Assembly (NCBI GenBank): GCA_007135895.1 | Contig: SLHZ01000160.1 | Location: 1 to 9,141 of the forward strand | Length of the DNA stretch: 9,141 bases | Direction of reading: 5' to 3' | DNA from: Balneolales bacterium | GTDB taxonomy: Bacteria; Bacteroidota; Rhodothermia; Balneolales; Natronogracilivirgulaceae | In this document: positions 5,910 through 9,141 of the stretch, piece by piece | How the letters are laid out: each line of letters opens with the position of its first letter | How positions within the stretch are numbered: the first letter of the stretch is position 1 | Notes under the pieces: generated by a model | What the model saw: the letters and a program-made list of their open reading frames with translations, nothing else | Told to the model about the DNA's origin: nothing | The model's database searches: none | Translations under genes and position numbers: made by a program

Positions 5910-7234
5910 GACAGAACCCCCTGTGATTCGGTGGGGATGTTGAGGTATTCGCGGGGATCGGTGATTTTACCAGTGATGGCCGATGCGGCCACGGTATAGG
6001 GCGAGGCCAGGTACACCTGGGCCTTTTTGGAACCCATGCGTCCGGGGAAGTTCCGGTTGGTTGTTGAAATACAGATCTCTTCTCCCTGCAGGCGTCCGAA
6101 TGTGTCGGAGGGCCCGCCCAGGCAGGCGGCGCAGGAGGCCTCACCGATATGGGCGCCGGCGTCTTCGAAGATCTGACGGAGGCTTTTCCCATCGTGGAAA
6201 GTGGTGCTGAGCTGATCCCGGACCAGCGTGGTGGCGGGCACCACGAAGGTGTCCACACCGACCTGGTGGCCTTTGATGATCCGTGCGGCCGCCTCAAAGT
6301 CGGTTATCTTCCCGCCGGTACACGATCCGATATAGGCGCGGGTGATCCGTGTATTTCGGACTTCCTGCACCGTAGCTTTGTTGTCGGGGGAATGGGGTTT
6401 GGCGACCATGGGCTGCAGCTCTTCGCTTCTGTACACGCGGACACTGTGATAACGGGCATCCGGGTCGTTGTAGAGCGGGGTGAAGGGGTAGTCGGTGCGT
6501 TTCCGGACATAGTCGAATGTCACTTCGTCGGGCTCTACCACGCCGTTTTTTCCGCCGCCTTCAATCACCATGTTGGTCAGGGTCATCCGCCCTTCCATAT
6601 CCATCCGCATCACGCCGTCACCGGCGAACTCCATCGCCCGGTAAGTTCCGCCGTCCACGCCGATATCGCCGATGATCTGCAGGATCAGGTCTTTGGCCAT
6701 GATCCAGGGGGGTATTTCGCCTTCGAAGATGAATCTCATGGTTTCGGGAACCTTTACCCACAGCTTCCCGGTGCCCAGGATGAAGCCGGCATCGGTATTG
6801 CCGATACCGGTGGCGAACTGGCCGAAGGCGCCGGCCGTACAGGTATGGGAATCCGTTCCGAAGAGCACATCGCCCGGCCGAGTAAACCCTTCTTCGGGCA
6901 TGGCCACATGGCAGACACCCTTGTAACGGTCGCCACCTACGTCATAGAAATGCGGGAGGTCCTGTTCGGCGGCAAAAGCACGCAGGATATCGACATTGCG
7001 ATTGGCGTATTTATCGGCGGTGAAGATATAGTGGTCGGGAATGATGACCACTTTGTTTTTGTCCCAGACACGGGCATCATCACCGAACTCACGCTTGAAG
7101 ATACCGATGGTGGGTGGACCGCAGACATCATGAGTCATCAGGATGTCCACGTCCACCCAAACGGTTTCTCCGGCATCAACATGGGAACGGCCCGAAGCCC
7201 GGGCCAGTATTTTTTCGGTCAGGGTCATTGCCAT
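5906..7234 (-). CDS. leuC: Isopropylmalate/citramalate isomerase, large subunit
   Basis: LeuC is the [4Fe-4S] aconitase-fold subunit that pairs with LeuD. The 442 residues include MTHDVCGPPTIG (33-44), VVIIPDHYI (62-70), FGTDSHTCTAGAFGQFATGIG (125-145), IGSCTGGK (302-309) and ASCAACLGGP (366-375). Cys305, Cys368 and Cys371 are the expected cluster ligands. STTNRNFPGRMG (390-401) and YLASPYTVAASAITG (408-422) close the family pattern. Long stretches, such as the N-terminal EKILARAS and the KREFG / KVVIIPDHYIFT region, match my recollection of plant plastid isopropylmalate isomerase. The ATG at 7234 is favoured over the one at 7228 because AGAGGA lies 12 nt upstream (7247-7252, minus strand). 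It is separated from leuA by 94 nt and overlaps leuD by 4 nt. Confidence 0.97.
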   Translation of the reverse strand: MAMTLTEKILARASGRSHVDAGETVWVDVDILMTHDVCGPPTIGIFKREFGDDARVWDKNKVVIIPDHYIFTADKYANRNVDILRAFAAEQDLPHFYDVGGDRYKGVCHVAMPEEGFTRPGDVLFGTDSHTCTAGAFGQFATGIGNTDAGFILGTGKLWVKVPETMRFIFEGEIPPWIMAKDLILQIIGDIGVDGGTYRAMEFAGDGVMRMDMEGRMTLTNMVIEGGGKNGVVEPDEVTFDYVRKRTDYPFTPLYNDPDARYHSVRVYRSEELQPMVAKPHSPDNKATVQEVRNTRITRAYIGSCTGGKITDFEAAARIIKGHQVGVDTFVVPATTLVRDQLSTTFHDGKSLRQIFEDAGAHIGEASCAACLGGPSDTFGRLQGEEICISTTNRNFPGRMGSKKAQVYLASPYTVAASAITGKITDPREYLNIPTESQGVLS

Positions 7235-7328
7235 AGGTTTCTACAGTCCTCTGGGGTTGGTGTTTTGCAGACCGGCCCGTCTGCGGCTTGGCAGGCGGAC
7301 CGGGCTGTTTTCCACGATACTACCATCA
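7235..7328 (-). other. leuA-leuC intergenic spacer
   Basis: At 94 nt, this is the only real gap inside the minus-strand cluster; all other visible junctions overlap. It holds the GC-rich hairpin at 7270-7305 and the AGAGGA ribosome site of leuC (7247-7252). There is room for a promoter or an RNA processing site, but no clear promoter is visible. It is too short to contain the missing LeuA regulatory domain. Confidence 0.6.
7270..7305. other. GC-rich hairpin between leuA and leuC
   Basis: Two 15-base arms (7270-7284 and 7291-7305) flank a 6-base loop. Twelve of 15 positions form Watson-Crick pairs, one is a G-U wobble and two are mismatches. In leu transcripts (minus strand) no U-tract follows, so it does not look like an intrinsic terminator in that direction. 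On the plus strand it is followed by TGTTTT, which could weakly stop antisense transcription. It may instead act as an RNA stability or processing element that sets leuA versus leuCDB levels. The structure is visible; the role is inference. Confidence 0.55.
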
Positions 7329-8594
7329 TCACCACCTCGGATCGGGAATGGCTGTTTTCTGTTTGTTCAGATAGTCCTGAACCGTATGCCGGATACCGTC
7401 ATCGGTAGTGCCGTTAAAGCGGCCATTACCGGCGAATCCGTTTTGTTGCGTCAGGCCGATAAGATCCTTGTCGGCCACGTTTTTTTTCCGGTCGGCCATG
7501 TTGATAAAAGCCAGGTAGACCCGGTCGAGTTCTTCACGGCTATAGTGGAAGCCCAGCTCCCGAAGGCGGCAGTTCAGCGCATTGCGTCCGGAGTGTTTGC
7601 CAAGCACGATCTTGCTGGCATCGACACCGACCGACTGCGGGGTCATTATTTCGTAGGTCATGGGGTTCTTCAGCATGCCGTCCTGGTGAATGCCGGCTTC
7701 GTGGGAAAAGGCATTGCGTCCGACCACCGCCTTGTTGATCTGCACCGGGGTGCCGGTCATTTCACAAAGCATTTGGCTGGTGGGATAGAGCAGCGTGGCC
7801 TCAATGCCGGTCTCTTCTTCAAAACCGGTATTCCGGGCCTGCATGGCCATGACGATCTCCTCAAGGGCCGCATTGCCGGCCCGTTCACCGATACCATTGA
7901 TGGTACACTCAACCTGCCCGGCACCGTTCCGGATGGCCGCCAGGGAATTGGCCACCGCCATTCCCAGGTCATCGTGGCAGTGCACACTGAGGACGGCCCG
8001 GTCGATATTGGGTACCCGCCGGCGAATGGTGGCAATCAGCTCGCCGAATTCCCAGGGCAGCGAATATCCCACCGTATCGGGAATATTGACCACCGTGGCC
8101 CCGGCGTCAATGACGGCTTCGATGACCCGGCAGAGAAAGTCCAGATCACTGCGGGTGGCATCTTCGGCCGAAAACTCGACATCGTCACAGAACGTACGGG
8201 CATAGCGGACCGCCCACACGGCTTCCTGAAGCACCTGCTCGGGTGTCTTCTTGAGCTTGTGCATCATATGTATTTCGGAGGTGGCGATGAAGGTGTGGAT
8301 CCGGGGTTTTCGTGCGTGCCGGAGAGCCTCCCAGGTCCGGTCGATATCCGCTTTTTTGGCTCGTGCCAGTGCCGCAACCGTGCTTCTGGTGACTTTGCGG
8401 GCAATCGCTTTGACCGACTCAAATTCACTATCCGAGGAGATTGGAAAACCGGCTTCAATCACATCGGCACCCAGTAGCTCGAGTTGGGCGGCCATCTTAA
8501 CTTTTTCGTCCAGGTCCATCGTGAACCCGGGTGCCTGTTCGCCATCTCGGAGTGTGGTATCGAAAATCTGAATTTTTCTCTTTTTCATGATCAT
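7329..8594 (-). CDS. leuA: 2-isopropylmalate synthase, short form without regulatory domain
   Basis: LeuA condenses acetyl-CoA with 3-methyl-2-oxobutanoate to give 2-isopropylmalate, the first committed step of leucine synthesis. The HMGL-like TIM barrel is complete: IFDTTLRDGEQAPG (10-23) with the metal-binding aspartate, SAEDATRSD (142-150), HCHDDLGMAVANSLAA (205-220), NGIGERAGNA (233-242), HEAGIHQDG (298-306) and GKHSGR (332-337). The protein ends at residue 421, after a subdomain and a polar tail (about 385-421). The C-terminal leucine-binding LeuA dimer domain of ~510-residue enzymes is absent. After the stop come further in-frame stops (TGA TGA TGG TAG), so this is not a simple late nonsense mutation. 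I chose the ATG at 8594, which overlaps the cimA stop as ATGA; the ATG at 8588 is an alternative. Upstream residues in this frame are cimA antiphase sequence. The paralogous homocitrate and citramalate synthases are less likely given the context. Confidence 0.93.
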   Translation of the reverse strand: MIMKKRKIQIFDTTLRDGEQAPGFTMDLDEKVKMAAQLELLGADVIEAGFPISSDSEFESVKAIARKVTRSTVAALARAKKADIDRTWEALRHARKPRIHTFIATSEIHMMHKLKKTPEQVLQEAVWAVRYARTFCDDVEFSAEDATRSDLDFLCRVIEAVIDAGATVVNIPDTVGYSLPWEFGELIATIRRRVPNIDRAVLSVHCHDDLGMAVANSLAAIRNGAGQVECTINGIGERAGNAALEEIVMAMQARNTGFEEETGIEATLLYPTSQMLCEMTGTPVQINKAVVGRNAFSHEAGIHQDGMLKNPMTYEIMTPQSVGVDASKIVLGKHSGRNALNCRLRELGFHYSREELDRVYLAFINMADRKKNVADKDLIGLTQQNGFAGNGRFNGTTDDGIRHTVQDYLNKQKTAIPDPRW

Positions 8595-9141
8595 GAAGGG
8601 TTTTCGGTTGTGATTTTTTGTTGTTGAAGGTAGTACGCCATGCTTTCCATGAGCGCCTGCCAGCTGGCTTCGATGATGTTTTCCGAAACACCGACCGTGC
8701 CCCAGCTGGTGCCGTTGTTGTTGGAGTCGATAAGGACCCGGACTTTGGCCCCTGTTCCGTCTTTTTCGTTGAGTACCCGGACCTTGTAGTCCGAAAGCTG
8801 CATCTGGCTGACTTCCGGGTAGAACTTGCAGATCGCTTTTCGCAGGGCGGCGTCGAGGGCGTGGACCGGTCCGTTCCCTTCGGCCGCGGTATGCTCTTCC
8901 ACCCCGTTGACCATGAGGCGGATGGTGGCTTCGGAGCGGGATTCGGTATTGGCATTTTTTTCGATGATGACCCGGAATCCCTTGAGTACAAAAAGGTCTG
9001 TCCATTCCCCGGTTATCTTGCGGATCAGCAGGTCGAGCGACCCCTCCGCCGCTTCGAACTGATACCCCTGATTCTCCAGATGCTTGAGCGCTTCGACAAT
9101 TTCCGGCACTTTGTCGCCATAGGACTGCAGGTCGATGCCCA
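8591..9141 (-). CDS. cimA: (R)-citramalate synthase, C-terminal part
   Basis: The reading frame runs off the right edge, so the N-terminal catalytic barrel and start codon lie outside. The visible 182 or so residues begin GIDLQSYGDK and continue VPEIVEALKHLENQGYQFEAAEGS, a linker typical of CimA-type synthases, followed by the LeuA dimer (allosteric) domain. Features of that domain are FRVIIEKNAN, SEATIRLMVNGVEEHTAAEGNGPVHALDAALRKA and the late segment DSNNNGTSWGTVGVSENIIEASWQALMESM. CimA joins pyruvate and acetyl-CoA to citramalate, the entry to threonine-independent isoleucine synthesis; in studied members the domain senses isoleucine. The GTG at 9109 is an internal valine, not a start. The stop overlaps leuA as ATGA. 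A LeuA paralogue is the main alternative, but the YGDKVPEIV linker and the adjacent leuA favour CimA. Confidence 0.9.
   Translation of the reverse strand, partial: GIDLQSYGDKVPEIVEALKHLENQGYQFEAAEGSLDLLIRKITGEWTDLFVLKGFRVIIEKNANTESRSEATIRLMVNGVEEHTAAEGNGPVHALDAALRKAICKFYPEVSQMQLSDYKVRVLNEKDGTGAKVRVLIDSNNNGTSWGTVGVSENIIEASWQALMESMAYYLQQQKITTENPS

Noticed and set aside
7329..7331. leuA truncated by a recent frameshift or nonsense mutation
   Set aside because: The sequence after the stop is only 94 nt to leuC, has further in-frame stops and no remnant of the regulatory domain, so the short form looks settled.
6149..7408. Long plus-strand open frame opposite leuC
   Set aside because: It is antisense to a fully conserved LeuC, its predicted protein has no recognisable family, and high GC makes such mirror frames common.
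7143..8477. Long plus-strand open frame opposite leuA
   Set aside because: It mirrors a conserved LeuA coding sequence and shows no domain pattern.
8595..9005. N-terminal extension of leuA in the same open frame up to 9005
   Set aside because: The extra residues are basic, low-complexity and unlike any LeuA N-terminus. They lie out of frame within the well-supported cimA coding sequence. The family start motif begins just after 8594.
9107..9109. GTG as the start of the gene ending at 8591
   Set aside because: The frame continues upstream to the window edge as GIDLQSYGDK-VPEIV, a conserved internal CimA linker, so this GTG codes for valine.

Overview
The window reads as an ordinary bacterial chromosome segment of moderately high GC. 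It carries nine genes in two converging groups, plus two short non-coding stretches with notable repeats. Features that point, weakly, to the Bacteroidota/Chlorobiota/Balneolota/Rhodothermota side of the tree are: a citramalate synthase gene (cimA) next to the leucine genes, LeuC and LeuD that resemble the plant and green-sulfur-bacterial form, a short LeuA without its regulatory domain, and an exported DUF3108 protein. This placement is an inference from recalled family features, not from a search.

Left edge (1-293): an AT-richer stretch without a convincing gene. It holds two nearly identical 59-bp copies, 96 bp apart, each able to fold as a nested hairpin. A separate 9-bp inverted repeat (213-242) lies just before the first gene.

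Plus-strand group (294-3463): a small Spx/YffB-type thioredoxin-fold protein overlaps by 1 nt an exported DUF3108 protein. A 191-bp array of 33-bp repeats follows, each unit centred on a perfect palindrome. Next come dUTPase (dut) and an MFS exporter whose TTG start overlaps the dut stop by 4 nt.

Minus-strand group (9141 down to 3467): cimA (5' end outside the window), leuA, leuC, leuD, leuB and proC. All junctions overlap by 1-7 nt except leuA-leuC, which are separated by 94 nt containing a GC-rich hairpin. CimA makes citramalate from pyruvate and acetyl-CoA, and LeuA makes 2-isopropylmalate. LeuC/LeuD isomerise both products and LeuB oxidatively decarboxylates both. The cluster can therefore serve leucine synthesis and also the 2-oxobutyrate needed for isoleucine. 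ProC, at the end of the operon, makes proline. The two groups converge with only 3 bp between the MFS and proC stop codons.

I saw no transposase, CRISPR array, tRNA, rRNA or phage gene. The most unexplained signals are the two non-coding repeat systems (1-155 and 1529-1719). The clearest biochemical oddity is that LeuA lacks its allosteric domain while the neighbouring CimA retains one.
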